Positions 16,599-25,926 of a DNA stretch of 64,000 nt are shown here, in pieces. Below the pieces are notes generated by a model. The model was not told the origin of the DNA, did not search any database, and saw nothing but the letters and a program-made list of their open reading frames with translations. A program made the translations under genes and the position numbers. The first letter of the stretch is position 1, and each line of letters begins with the position of its first letter. Source of the stretch: Lachnospiraceae bacterium UBA7196. Lineage in GTDB: Bacteria > Bacillota > Clostridia > Lachnospirales > Lachnospiraceae. Location of the stretch: contig DKUU01000018.1 of NCBI GenBank assembly GCA_002490835.1, forward strand, positions 124,001 through 188,000. The letters are read 5' to 3'.

Positions 16599-17631
16599 TG
16601 CGGGGAAAGGCAGGATTGTTTCCATTGATGTTCTGAAAGGTGTGGCGGCTTATCTGGTGGTGCTTGGGCATATTGTAACAGGGAAAGAGGAGTACCGCGG
16701 GATCTATGATTTCATTTATGCTTTTCATATGCCGCTGTTTATGTTTCTTGCCGGGTGTACGGTCGTGCTTTCCTATCGAAACAGCAGCGGGAAGATGACC
16801 TATTTGATGAGGCGGTTTGTGAATATTATGGTGCCGTATCTGATCTGGTCGGTTTGTTTGCCGGTGATGACTTCCGGCTCTATTATGCGGGTAAAGTGGA
16901 AAAATGTAATTGTTAAAACTTTTGTTACAAACAGGATGTTTTGGTTCCTTCCGACTCTATACGGATTGATTATCGGTTATGTATGTTACTGCCGGATCAG
17001 GGAGGGGATCCGGAAGCGGGATAGATGGAACGGGGCAGGTGAAGTGACGGCGACCGTCGTGGATGCAGTTAGCTGCATATGTGTTACGGGGATTTTTGCG
17101 CTGCTGATGTTTTTGACAAAGTATCAGCTTTTTAGAGATATCGTCGGTTTTACGATTCCGTTTTTTGCGGCGGTCATGTATATGGAACATAAGTGGGTCT
17201 ATGATTTGTTTCATACGCGTATATTGGCGGTTGTGGCATTTATTATATTTATTTTGGTGATTGGAAGATTTGATTTTGATCAGGTGTGTATCGCAACGTC
17301 ACTTTTGAGAATGCTATTGGGAATGTGCGCCGTAGTCATATTGCTTCAGGTTGTTGAAGAATTGCCGATGCCCGGAATGGTGAACAGGTTGTTGGTTCTT
17401 TTTGGACGAAGTTCTCTGCTGATCTATATTTTGCATATTTGGTTATTGAATCATAGCAGGCTGGCCAGTCTGCAAATAGGGGGAGCGCCAGTTATAGTAA
17501 TGTGGTACTGTGCTGTCAGTTTGTTGGTCTGCGGGGTGTGCGCTGTTCTTTTTGCCGGGCTGTCGCGTATTCCGGTCGTGCGGTTGCTGTTATTGGGAAA
17601 AATGGAGGGCTGTTATGCGAAACGCTGGTAA
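16579..17631 (+). CDS. Acyltransferase family 3 membrane protein
   Basis: A 350-residue membrane protein of the PF01757 family (OafA/NodX-like), which moves acetyl or other acyl groups onto cell-surface sugars. The N-terminal block SIDVLKGVAAYLVVLGHI with its histidine, followed by FIYAFHMPLFMFLAG, is the family signature; about ten hydrophobic segments follow. GGAGGG at 16563-16568 precedes ATG 16579 by 10 bases; TTG 16576 is an alternative. It overlaps the ABC gene by 20 bases and the next gene by 17. The acceptor glycan is probably the product of this locus. Confidence 0.85.
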   Translation: MDQAIADAGKGRIVSIDVLKGVAAYLVVLGHIVTGKEEYRGIYDFIYAFHMPLFMFLAGCTVVLSYRNSSGKMTYLMRRFVNIMVPYLIWSVCLPVMTSGSIMRVKWKNVIVKTFVTNRMFWFLPTLYGLIIGYVCYCRIREGIRKRDRWNGAGEVTATVVDAVSCICVTGIFALLMFLTKYQLFRDIVGFTIPFFAAVMYMEHKWVYDLFHTRILAVVAFIIFILVIGRFDFDQVCIATSLLRMLLGMCAVVILLQVVEELPMPGMVNRLLVLFGRSSLLIYILHIWLLNHSRLASLQIGGAPVIVMWYCAVSLLVCGVCAVLFAGLSRIPVVRLLLLGKMEGCYAKRW

Positions 17632-19210
17632 ATATGGATATCGTCTGGCTATGTTCGCAGCGCTTTTTGCCTTTTTTTTGGCAGCGGGACATAATGGTCC
17701 CGTGCTTTTTGACGATAGTGATAGTTATATACTGGTTCGCCAGAATGAGGGCATTATGCCCGTCTATCCCCTGTTTATTATGGTGAATCAAATCATTTTT
17801 GGCGAAGCGGTTTATCTTTGGGCTGTTATTATTGAACAGGCTGTTCTGGCGGCATTTTCCGTGGTTTTGTTGGAGGAGACGATCAGAAAACGCTTTGGTC
17901 TTGGCTGGGTGGAGAGTATTTTGATCGGCATAGCTGCCTTATATCCGTACACGATCGAAATGCCTGCAGCGATGATGACTCAGGCGATTTTGACAGAGGG
18001 ACTGGCCTATTCTCTATTCTATATTTTTTGGGTGTGCCTTCTTGGGGCGGTCTGGGAAAAAAGTTATGTCCGCTTTTTAGGTGCGGTTGGCATGTCTTTG
18101 TTTCTGTCGGCCCTTCGTTCCCAGCTGCAGATACTCTTTGGCGTGTGCGGAGTCATCTTTCTGTATTTGGTCTGTATGCGGGGAAGAGGCGCGGGACGCA
18201 GGAAAAAAGCAGCCTGCTTTGTGGTCGGAATGGCAGGCGCGGCAGTTGTCAGCCTGTTGGGGGTTATGCTGGTTTCCGTGATGGCAGGCAGCTATCAGAC
18301 TGCGATGCAGAAGGGCCATAGTTTCTACCTCTATCGATTAAGGGTGCAGCAGCCGGAGGATTATCAGGCTTATCTGGAGGAGAAGGCGCAGAAGGATGCT
18401 GATGAAAGCCCGGATTTGGGGAAGGAGGCGTCCGGCTCAGAATTAGAAGAAGAGAGCTGGAAAAGCAAAAGTTATTCCAATAGTCAGTACCAGTCGCTCC
18501 TTTTTTCAAGAGGTATGTATGAGGCGGATTATGAGGATGCAGAGTTGTTTTCTGATCCTGTGCTGAAAAATCTGTATCTGACGTTGTATGAGGTGGTAGA
18601 TGCGAAAAAGCAGCGCTATGCTTATGCGGAAGAAGGATTATGGATGTGGAAGGATATTGTGGGCGGGGTTGGCAGAGTCGGGATAACCTGTATGGGGATT
18701 CCCTCAAGATATTATGCGGAATATGCCCCGGAAATTATTCGTGCGGATGATTTTAGTGAGATCAGGGCCGGGCACCTGCAGACGATAGGATTGACATTGA
18801 TCAAGGCGCACTTTGGAAGATTTTTGTATCATACGCTGATGCTGCTGCCGCAGGCGTTCATTAGTACGGTTTTTTTTCAGTATGCGCCGCTTTATCTGCT
18901 CTGTCATCTGATCACGGCTTTTTTGTACCTGTCGGCGATAGCTTTGATGATTTGGGGATATCGGGAGGAAAGGGTAAAAGATGACGGTGCGGAGATGATG
19001 GCGCTCGTGCTTGGCACAAACTTTGTTATGGTGATTATCATATCACTGGTCTTTTTCGGACAGCAGCGTTATCTGGTATATGCGTTTGGCCTCTTTTATA
19101 TAGCGTATTATGTGCTTTTGAGGCAGCTGTGGCGTGTGCGGCTGCGGGATTTTTTAAAGAGGAGATTTTGCCGGAGAAAAGAGGAGTTTGAAAGTGGAAG
19201 AAAGAAATAG
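17615..19210 (+). CDS. Polytopic membrane protein, possible GT-C glycosyltransferase
   Basis: I do not recognise a named family. The 531-residue protein has about ten hydrophobic segments. An acidic patch after the first segment (FDDSDSYILVRQNEG, then PVYPLFIMVN) resembles the first periplasmic loop of GT-C enzymes that use polyprenyl-phosphate sugars. A long hydrophilic loop lies in the middle (about residues 225-355). Next to it are a dolichol-phosphate-mannose-synthase-like GT2 and a DUF2304 protein, a common trio that would fit such a role. ATG 17615 follows GGAGGG and overlaps the preceding gene by 17 bases. Two T8 runs (17672-17679, 18870-18877) lie within the gene. Confidence 0.5.
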   Translation: MRNAGKYGYRLAMFAALFAFFLAAGHNGPVLFDDSDSYILVRQNEGIMPVYPLFIMVNQIIFGEAVYLWAVIIEQAVLAAFSVVLLEETIRKRFGLGWVESILIGIAALYPYTIEMPAAMMTQAILTEGLAYSLFYIFWVCLLGAVWEKSYVRFLGAVGMSLFLSALRSQLQILFGVCGVIFLYLVCMRGRGAGRRKKAACFVVGMAGAAVVSLLGVMLVSVMAGSYQTAMQKGHSFYLYRLRVQQPEDYQAYLEEKAQKDADESPDLGKEASGSELEEESWKSKSYSNSQYQSLLFSRGMYEADYEDAELFSDPVLKNLYLTLYEVVDAKKQRYAYAEEGLWMWKDIVGGVGRVGITCMGIPSRYYAEYAPEIIRADDFSEIRAGHLQTIGLTLIKAHFGRFLYHTLMLLPQAFISTVFFQYAPLYLLCHLITAFLYLSAIALMIWGYREERVKDDGAEMMALVLGTNFVMVIIISLVFFGQQRYLVYAFGLFYIAYYVLLRQLWRVRLRDFLKRRFCRRKEEFESGRKK

Positions 19211-19946
19211 AGTGCTGATCATCATTCCGGCATACAATGAGTCGGAAAATATAGAACATGTGATAGACTATCTGACGAAGCAGGCTCCGTGGTGCGACTA
19301 TCTGGTGGTCAATGACGGCTCCACGGACAGTACGCTGCAAATCTGTGAGCGGGAGCGGTTTCATTACCTGAATCTGCCGATCAACATGGGAATCGGCGGC
19401 GCCGTGCAGGCCGGATATGTCTATGCCTGCAGAAACGGTTACGATATCGCCGTGCAGATGGATGGCGACGGACAGCATGACGCCGCTTATCTGGAAACGC
19501 TCTTAGAGCCGCTCAGAAAAGATGAGGCGGATGTCGTGATCGGTTCCAGATTTTTGGAAAAGGAAGGGTTTCAGAGTTCCGCAAGCCGCAGGACGGGCAT
19601 TAACATTTTGAGTTTTCTCATTCTGCTGACGACGGGAAAGCGGATCAAGGACGTGACCAGCGGCTACCGCGCGGTGAACCGAAGATTTATTGAAATATAC
19701 AGCCGGGATTATCCCATGGATTATCCCGAACCGGAGGCTATCGTCTCCGCGATCATGCACCTTGGCAGGGTGCGTGAGGTGCCGGTGCGGATGCGGGCCA
19801 GAGAGGGCGGGACCAGCTCGATCACCTTTGGACGGTCTGTCTATTATATGATAAAGGTAACGCTGGCTATTCTGATCTGCCGCATGAGTTACGGCCTGCG
19901 CAGGGCAAAGAAGGCGGAGACTGCGAAAGGAGGCGGACGGCAATGA
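19194..19946 (+). CDS. Family 2 glycosyltransferase, polyprenyl-phosphate-sugar synthase-like
   Basis: The 250-residue protein resembles the catalytic domain of dolichyl-phosphate mannose synthase. It has IIIPAYNESENIEHVI at the start, VVNDGSTDST, MDGDGQHDAAYL as the metal site and RRTGINILSFLILLTTGKR before a weakly hydrophobic tail. It likely loads a sugar on undecaprenyl phosphate for a GT-C enzyme. GTG 19194 is preferred: the GAGGAG at 19181-19186 is 7 bases away, whereas TTG 19188 is too close. It overlaps the membrane-protein gene before it by 17 bases and the DUF2304 gene after it by 4. Confidence 0.85.
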   Translation: MEERNRVLIIIPAYNESENIEHVIDYLTKQAPWCDYLVVNDGSTDSTLQICERERFHYLNLPINMGIGGAVQAGYVYACRNGYDIAVQMDGDGQHDAAYLETLLEPLRKDEADVVIGSRFLEKEGFQSSASRRTGINILSFLILLTTGKRIKDVTSGYRAVNRRFIEIYSRDYPMDYPEPEAIVSAIMHLGRVREVPVRMRAREGGTSSITFGRSVYYMIKVTLAILICRMSYGLRRAKKAETAKGGGRQ

Positions 19947-20332
19947 TACCTGCTACGCTCAGAATCTCGCTGATCGCTGCGGTGATCTGTTATTTTATCG
20001 TGATACTGTATTTTTTGAAACAGCGGGCGCTCAATCTCAAGTACACGCTGCTGTGGCTGGTGGCCGGCTTTGTGATGGGTCTGCTGGTGGCGATTCCCGA
20101 GCTTTTGGTAAAGATCATCAGGATTTTCGGCATTCAGGATAATATGAACGGCCTGTTTATTTTTATGATCGGCTTTATCATTCTGATCCTGCTCTCCCTG
20201 ACATCGATCGCTTCCAGACAGAACGGCAAACTGAGAAAGCTGACGCAGGAGATGGCTATTTTGGATAAAAGGGTGCGACAGCTGGAGCAGGATATGACGG
20301 CAGCCGGCGGCCGGGAACATAAGGAAGAGTAA
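19943..20332 (+). CDS. DUF2304 small membrane protein
   Basis: A 129-residue protein with three hydrophobic segments (starting SLIAAVICYFIVILYFL, LLWLVAGFVMGLLVA and LFIFMIGFIILILLSL) and a C-terminal helical tail rich in charged residues (KLRKLTQEMAILDKRVRQLE) that may form a coiled coil. This is the DUF2304 pattern. These proteins are often found beside polyprenyl-phosphate-sugar synthases, as here with a 4-base overlap, and may help anchor the synthase or act in sugar flipping; no activity is established. Confidence 0.8.
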   Translation: MIPATLRISLIAAVICYFIVILYFLKQRALNLKYTLLWLVAGFVMGLLVAIPELLVKIIRIFGIQDNMNGLFIFMIGFIILILLSLTSIASRQNGKLRKLTQEMAILDKRVRQLEQDMTAAGGREHKEE

Positions 20333-20334
20333 GT

Positions 20335-21756
20335 ATGGCAGTTACTTCATTTACATTTTTATGCTTTTTTCCTGTTGTAGTGCTGGCTTATTATTGCATT
20401 CCCAAACGCTTTCGCAGGCTATGGCTTTTGGCGGTCAGCTATTATTTTTATTTGAGCTGGGATATCAGATACGGATTTGTGCTTTTGGGGATCACGGCGG
20501 TCACTTATTGCGGGGCTTTAGGTATTGCAAAACTTGACAGGTATCCAGTGGAGGATAAGGTCAGGATACGGTTGAAAAAAGGGTGCCTGTTTTTACTGGC
20601 GGCAGTGGTATTTAGCACCCTGTTTGGCTGTAAATATTTTATGTTTGTGATAGGGGCTTCTTTTTACACGCTGCAGTCTTTCGGGTATGTTATGGATGTG
20701 TACCGCGGGACGACAAAGCCCGAACCTGATTTTTTGCGGTATGCGCTGTTTTTATCCTTTTTCCCGACCGTGGTGTCAGGACCGATCGAAAGATCCGCCA
20801 CGCTGCTTAGGCAGCTTCAGAACGGGGAACAGACAGCTTTTCGGGAAGATAATATCAAACAGGGATTCTGCATGATGCTGTGGGGATATTTTATGAAACT
20901 GGTCATTGCCGAGCGCATTGCCATTTACGTCAATGCGGTTTATGATCAGAATCCGGGAGGCGTCTATGCGATCGTGGCAACGATCCTTTATGGGATACAG
21001 ATTTACTGTGATTTTGCAGGATATTCCACGATTGCTGTCGGAGCGGGCAGAATGCTGGGGTTTGCCGTGACGGAAAACTTCGCGGCGCCTTATCTGGCAG
21101 CTACCGTCAGTGAATTTTGGCGCAGATGGCATATGTCCCTGACCGGGTGGTTTAGAGATTATCTCTATATCCCGTTAGGCGGGAACCGCAAAGGACGGAT
21201 CAGAAAATATGCCAATATTATGATCGTTTTTTTGGCCAGCGGCATATGGCATGGAAACGGTTGGAAATATCTGATATGGGGTGGGCTTAACGGTTTTTAT
21301 CAAGTGGCCGGCGATGCGCTTATGCCAGTGAGAATGCGGATATCACGTGTGCTGCGATTGGAACGGGCAAAAAAGCTGCATCGGGTATTACAGGCAGCAG
21401 TGACGTTTGTGCTGGTAGATTTTGCATGGATCTTTTTTCGGGCGGATAGTGCGGGCAGTGCGCTGCGGATGATTAGGAGTATGGTGTCGGCGTTTGATTT
21501 GACTGTGCTATGGGACGGATCTTTGTACCGGTTTGGCATCGGCGCGGTGGAGTTTGGATTTTTGTTATTGACGATCCTGCTGCTCGCGATCGTCGATCTG
21601 CTGCATTACCGCAAGCGTTACCTGTTACATATCATGAAAGAATGGCATTGGGCAGTCAGGACCTGTTTGTGCGCGTGTATGCTGATGGCGGTTGTCATTT
21701 TTGGGGTGTACGGAGAGAACTATGATGTGGGTTCGTTCATTTATTTCGCGTTTTAA
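20335..21756 (+). CDS. MBOAT-family O-acyltransferase (AlgI/DltB-like)
   Basis: The 473-residue polytopic protein belongs to the MBOAT family, whose AlgI and PatA members pass acyl groups across the membrane to glycans. The start (SFTFLCFFPVVVLAYY), the FFPTVVSGPIERSATLL block and the conserved WRRWHMSLTGWFRDYLYIPL with GIWHGNGWKYLIWG, which holds the family histidine near residue 305, are clear. It is followed with a 35-base overlap by an SGNH-like membrane-anchored protein, the usual AlgI-AlgX/AlgJ-like partner arrangement for O-acetylation outside the membrane. Confidence 0.9.
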   Translation: MAVTSFTFLCFFPVVVLAYYCIPKRFRRLWLLAVSYYFYLSWDIRYGFVLLGITAVTYCGALGIAKLDRYPVEDKVRIRLKKGCLFLLAAVVFSTLFGCKYFMFVIGASFYTLQSFGYVMDVYRGTTKPEPDFLRYALFLSFFPTVVSGPIERSATLLRQLQNGEQTAFREDNIKQGFCMMLWGYFMKLVIAERIAIYVNAVYDQNPGGVYAIVATILYGIQIYCDFAGYSTIAVGAGRMLGFAVTENFAAPYLAATVSEFWRRWHMSLTGWFRDYLYIPLGGNRKGRIRKYANIMIVFLASGIWHGNGWKYLIWGGLNGFYQVAGDALMPVRMRISRVLRLERAKKLHRVLQAAVTFVLVDFAWIFFRADSAGSALRMIRSMVSAFDLTVLWDGSLYRFGIGAVEFGFLLLTILLLAIVDLLHYRKRYLLHIMKEWHWAVRTCLCACMLMAVVIFGVYGENYDVGSFIYFAF

Positions 21757-23137
21757 GAAACTGCTCGTTTTTGGGATTACGGTAATCGTTATCATAAAAG
21801 GCATGAACTATCTGTTTGTGGATGATACCGATGAATTTGCCAGAACGATGATGCGTGATTTTTACGAAGAAGAGGAAAATATCGACCGGCTTTATCTGGG
21901 GTCTTCCCATGTGTTTTGCGATATCGATCCGGCTGTGCTGGATGATATCAATGGAGACCATAACTTTAATATGGCATCAGGAAATCAGCAGCTTATCACT
22001 TCCTATCATCTGTTGGTTGAGGCGGATCGGAAACATGATTTGGATAAAGTGTATCTCGATCTGTATTATGTATGTACCGTTATGGGTCAGGGCAATCTGC
22101 ACGATCCTCAGCAGATTCCGAATAGCTGGAACGTGATCAACCAGATGAAGCCGTCTGTCAATAAGCTTTCCTATATGCTGCATTTGAGCGATCCGGAATA
22201 TTATTATATGACTTTTATGGCATTTAAGCGTTATAGCAAAGAACTCTTTCATCCGGATTATGTGGCTGGCGTCGTGCGTGCGAAGCAGACGGATGTATGG
22301 AAAAAATATGAATATGCTTATACAGACGAGCAGGGGGAATCCGTCAGTACGCGCGGGACAGGGGGATACAGGCCGGATTACCGGACGCCCGAGTACGGGG
22401 ATTTGAGTGTGGGTATAGAGGAGAGACCGATCGACGAGGATCCCATAGTCCCGGAATCGATGGAGTATCTGATCAAGATCATCGAGTATTGTAAGGAACA
22501 TGATATTGAATTGACGTGGATCGTCTGTCCGATGTCGGAACTAAAGCTTTTATGTAACGGCGCGTATGATAACTATATCGATCAGGTTTCAAAATTGGCG
22601 GCGCAGTATCAGATTCCTTACTACGATTTTAATCTCTGTAAAAGGGAATTTTTAGATGTTTCGCCGGATCACTATTGGACTGACGAAGGGCACCTGAATA
22701 CTTACGGAGCTGAAGTTTACTCCCGTTTTCTCGGGGATTTTATAAAGGCGCGGGAATCGGGAGAAGATACTTATCAAGACTGCTTCTACAGCAGTTATGA
22801 GGAGAAGATTCGGGATTTAAGGGAAGAAATATTCGGGATGGAGATTTTGCCGTCACAAGAGTACGAACGATGCCTGCCAAATATGCGGAAGGAGCAGTGG
22901 AGAGAGTATCAGATATACAGAGTACGCATTGTGACGAATGCGCCCGCCGAAGCGGTTGATATTAGCGTCAAGGTAGAAAAAGATACCGGCGCGCCGGAAA
23001 TAAAAGAACCGGAACTGATACAAGAGGGCAGCGTAGCATATGTTATTCTCTCCGTGCACGAAAAGGGAACCCTGTGTGTGGAAGCAAAACTTAAGGATAC
23101 GATGGAAGCGGCCAAATGGGCCGGCATTCATCTTTGA
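21722..23137 (+). CDS. Membrane-anchored SGNH-like partner of the MBOAT protein
   Basis: A 471-residue protein with one N-terminal hydrophobic anchor (LLVFGITVIVIIKGMNYLFV) and an extracytoplasmic body. LYLGSSHVFCDIDP and DHYWTDEGHLNTYG read as the serine block and the Asp-x-x-His block of the SGNH hydrolase/O-acetyltransferase fold, like AlgJ/AlgX and DltD. It would accept acyl groups delivered by the MBOAT protein and place them on the glycan. Residues about 345-471 add a beta-rich tail of unknown role. ATG 21722 has GGAGAG 4 bases upstream; another ATG follows at 21725. Confidence 0.68.
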   Translation: MMWVRSFISRFKKLLVFGITVIVIIKGMNYLFVDDTDEFARTMMRDFYEEEENIDRLYLGSSHVFCDIDPAVLDDINGDHNFNMASGNQQLITSYHLLVEADRKHDLDKVYLDLYYVCTVMGQGNLHDPQQIPNSWNVINQMKPSVNKLSYMLHLSDPEYYYMTFMAFKRYSKELFHPDYVAGVVRAKQTDVWKKYEYAYTDEQGESVSTRGTGGYRPDYRTPEYGDLSVGIEERPIDEDPIVPESMEYLIKIIEYCKEHDIELTWIVCPMSELKLLCNGAYDNYIDQVSKLAAQYQIPYYDFNLCKREFLDVSPDHYWTDEGHLNTYGAEVYSRFLGDFIKARESGEDTYQDCFYSSYEEKIRDLREEIFGMEILPSQEYERCLPNMRKEQWREYQIYRVRIVTNAPAEAVDISVKVEKDTGAPEIKEPELIQEGSVAYVILSVHEKGTLCVEAKLKDTMEAAKWAGIHL

Positions 23138-23173
23138 GAAGGCAGAGAGCGATGTGCCTGAAAGGACAAAAAG

Positions 23174-24289
23174 ATGCTTGACATTGCGGTGGATTTACTG
23201 TGGCTGCGGCCGCGACAGGTGGGCGGTACGGAATTTTATATCAGGAATCTTCTGGACGGCTTTTTGCGCCTTGAAAAACCGTTTCATCTCTCCCTGATGG
23301 TATCGCGGGATAATAAGGATGCGTTTCAGCACTATGCGGAGGATGACAGGATCGATCTATTGGAGACGGATGTGCTGTCCGCCAATATAACGGGTCGGAT
23401 CTTGTGGCAGTTTTTTTGTCAAAACCGTTTCTTAAGAAAACGCGGGATTCGTAAATGCTTTACGCCGGTTTATTACCGGACGTTAACAAACGGCGGCATT
23501 ACCTATGTGAATGTGATCCACGACCTGCAGGCGGCGCATTATCCGGGATACCATCCCTTCCATGAGGTTGCTTACTCGAAACTGTGCTGGTGGCTGGATA
23601 CGCATTTTTCCGCACATATCATTGCGATATCCGACTGGGTGCGGGATGACATCAGGGCCAGATACCGTGTGAGCGCCGACCGGATCACGACGATCTACAA
23701 TCCGATCACGGTGGACCGGAAGGAGATGGTGCCCTTTGGGCAGCTCGCAGAGAAATATAGTATCCGCGAAAAGGAATATTATTATACGATATCACAGATG
23801 ATTCCCCATAAGAACCTAAAGACACTGCTTGCGGTCATGGAGAAGATTCAGAGGGAGCGGATCGATCTGCCGTGCAGGCTGCTCATATCCGGCGTTAATG
23901 GAGAGGGCAGGAAGGCATTGGAGGCAGAGATTCGGGAAAAGGGGCTGACAGACGCGGTGACGCTTACGGGATTTGTGGAGAATGAGGAACGCAACGCCCT
24001 GTATCAAAATTGCCGTGCTTTTCTGTTTCCCAGCGTGTTTGAGGGCTTTGGCATGCCGCCTGTGGAGGCCATGCTCTTTGGGACGGTGGTGATCACGACA
24101 GATAAGGCTTCCATTCCGGAGGTCACGCAGGGCAAGGCGAACTATGTGCGGGATCCCTATGACGTACAGGAGTGGATTCGCGTGATGCGCGCGCCGGCGG
24201 ACCGGATCGCGGAGATGGATTTTTCGGCCTATGATCAGAGGAAGCTGACGGAAAAATATTACGGGGTGTTGTCCCAAATTTTAATGTGA
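23174..24289 (+). CDS. Family 4 glycosyltransferase
   Basis: A 371-residue GT-B enzyme. The N-terminal domain begins MLDIAVDLLWLRPRQVGGTE; the donor domain has YTISQMIPHKNLKTLL and the EX7E stretch PSVFEGFGMPPVEAMLFGT (about residues 292-310), with VIHDLQAAHYPGYH in the cleft, typical of mannosyl- and rhamnosyltransferases of this family. The sugar is not readable. It stands at the end of the first glycosyltransferase block and touches the next gene, whose alternative GTG start would overlap its stop. Confidence 0.88.
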   Translation: MLDIAVDLLWLRPRQVGGTEFYIRNLLDGFLRLEKPFHLSLMVSRDNKDAFQHYAEDDRIDLLETDVLSANITGRILWQFFCQNRFLRKRGIRKCFTPVYYRTLTNGGITYVNVIHDLQAAHYPGYHPFHEVAYSKLCWWLDTHFSAHIIAISDWVRDDIRARYRVSADRITTIYNPITVDRKEMVPFGQLAEKYSIREKEYYYTISQMIPHKNLKTLLAVMEKIQRERIDLPCRLLISGVNGEGRKALEAEIREKGLTDAVTLTGFVENEERNALYQNCRAFLFPSVFEGFGMPPVEAMLFGTVVITTDKASIPEVTQGKANYVRDPYDVQEWIRVMRAPADRIAEMDFSAYDQRKLTEKYYGVLSQILM

Positions 24290-24300
24290 TTGGAATGCGT

Positions 24301-25209
24301 ATGAAACTTGCGGTAATTTTGGTAAACTACAACGGAAAACAGTATAACGATGCCTGTATCGAATCGCTTTTAAAGCAGCGGGGCGTCTGCGAGACGAAGA
24401 TCATCCTTGTGGACAACGCTTCGCAGGATGATTCCATGCGGATGATCGAGGAACATTTCGGCGGAGATTCCCGGATCGAAACCATTTACCTCGACGATAA
24501 TTATGGATTTTCCTACGCGAACAATATCGGGATCCGGCGGGCGGGCGAATGGGGGGCGGATTATGTCCTGCTTCTCAACAATGATACCGAAGCAGAAGAA
24601 GATTTTATTTCAAGTCTTCTTTTGGGTGCGGACAGGCATCCCGACAGCGTGATCGCGCCGAAGATCTGTTACAGCGACAGGAGGGATATCCTTTGGTCGG
24701 CGGGCGGCGCGGTGTCGCCGCTTATCCGTAAAGTGCGGCACATCGGGCTGGATCAGAAGGATGCAGGACAGTTTGATGCGGAGCGCAGGATCGGCTTTGC
24801 TACGGGCTGCTGCCTGTTATTGCCAAAGAAGGTGATCGAACGGGCGGGGCTTCTCGACGAACGGTTTTTCCTGTATTATGAGGATACGGAGTACTGTTTC
24901 AGGCTGCAGAAAATGGGGATCGGGATCTGGTACTGTCCGCAGGCAAAGCTGTATCATAAGGTCGGGGCCGGTTCCGGCGGGGCGGACAGTCCGCTGTGCG
25001 CTTACTATATCGCCCGCAACTGGCTTTTATGCAGCAGACTGCATCTTGGGAGCAGATATCCGCTGTTTCTGCTCTATTATGCCATAAACAGGACTGCGTG
25101 CTGCGCATTGTGGCTGCTGCGGGGAAGGCGGAAGCTGGTGCGGGCGACGCAGCAGGGGATCAGGGATTACAGGAAGAAACGGTTTGGAAGATTGGGATAT
25201 GATCTGTGA
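24301..25209 (+). CDS. Family 2 glycosyltransferase, rhamnosyltransferase-like
   Basis: The 302-residue enzyme starts MKLAVILVNYNGKQY and shows VDNASQDDSMRMI, LLLNNDTEAEEDF (metal site) and FFLYYEDTEYCFRLQKMG, the pattern of WbbL/RfbF-like rhamnosyltransferases that use dTDP-rhamnose. No dTDP-rhamnose genes are in the window. Three in-frame starts are possible: GTG 24286, ATG 24295 and ATG 24301. I chose the last because a weak TTGGA lies 6 bases ahead of it; the choice is not firm. The C-terminal basic helix may bind the membrane. Confidence 0.85.
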   Translation: MKLAVILVNYNGKQYNDACIESLLKQRGVCETKIILVDNASQDDSMRMIEEHFGGDSRIETIYLDDNYGFSYANNIGIRRAGEWGADYVLLLNNDTEAEEDFISSLLLGADRHPDSVIAPKICYSDRRDILWSAGGAVSPLIRKVRHIGLDQKDAGQFDAERRIGFATGCCLLLPKKVIERAGLLDERFFLYYEDTEYCFRLQKMGIGIWYCPQAKLYHKVGAGSGGADSPLCAYYIARNWLLCSRLHLGSRYPLFLLYYAINRTACCALWLLRGRRKLVRATQQGIRDYRKKRFGRLGYDL

Positions 25210-25281
25210 AGCGATGTCGAAGTGATGGAGATTGCAAAATCACGCGAATGTTTTGATTTTTGCGCAGAAATGGAGAACATT

Positions 25282-25926
25282 ATGGAAGATATCATCTTGC
25301 TCGGAGCGGGAGGACACGCCAAGAGTGTGATTGACTGCATAGAGCGGCAGGGGAAATACAGGGTCGTGGGCTTTTTGGATAAAGAGGAATGCGGGAAGGT
25401 TTGTTATAGAGGGTATGAAGTGATCGGGGATGACGACGACCTTTCCAGATTCTATGAGCAGGGTGTTCGGAATGCTTTTGTGACCGTCGGTTTTTTAGGG
25501 CGCTCAACGGTGCGGAACCGGTTGTATGACCGGTTGAAAGAGATTGGTTACCGGCTGCCGAATATCATCGATCCGTCGGCTGTTGTGGCGGAAGATGCGG
25601 CGCTTGGAGAAGGAACTTTTGTCGGCAAGCTGGCAATGATCAACGCGGATGCAAAGATTGGCAGCATGTGTATTATCAACAGCGGCGCGCTGATCGAGCA
25701 TGAGTGCCGGGTGGGCGATTTCAGCCATATTTCTGTGGGGACGGTATTGTGCGGCGGCGTTGCCGTCGGGAGAAGTACGTTTGTGGGAGCCGGTTCCACA
25801 TTGATACAGGGAGTTACGGTCGGAGACGGATGTATCGTTGCGGCGGGCGTTACATTGCGGAAAAGCATCGGAGAGCAGGAACTGGCGTATGAGATGAGTA
25901 CCAAACGGACAAGGAGCCTGAAATGA
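25282..25926 (+). CDS. neuD: NeuD/PglD-family sugar O- or N-acetyltransferase
   Basis: A 214-residue protein with a small Rossmann-like start (MEDIILLGAGGHAKSVID) and a C-terminal left-handed beta-helix (residues about 95-205). This is the NeuD/PglD layout. NeuD proteins O-acetylate sialic acids, while PglD and LegH N-acetylate 4-amino-sugars, and sequence alone does not separate them. It is directly followed with a 4-base overlap by neuB, which favours a nonulosonic-acid role. ATG 25282 follows TGGAGA; the frame stays open upstream to 25222 without a better start. Confidence 0.85.
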   Translation: MEDIILLGAGGHAKSVIDCIERQGKYRVVGFLDKEECGKVCYRGYEVIGDDDDLSRFYEQGVRNAFVTVGFLGRSTVRNRLYDRLKEIGYRLPNIIDPSAVVAEDAALGEGTFVGKLAMINADAKIGSMCIINSGALIEHECRVGDFSHISVGTVLCGGVAVGRSTFVGAGSTLIQGVTVGDGCIVAAGVTLRKSIGEQELAYEMSTKRTRSLK

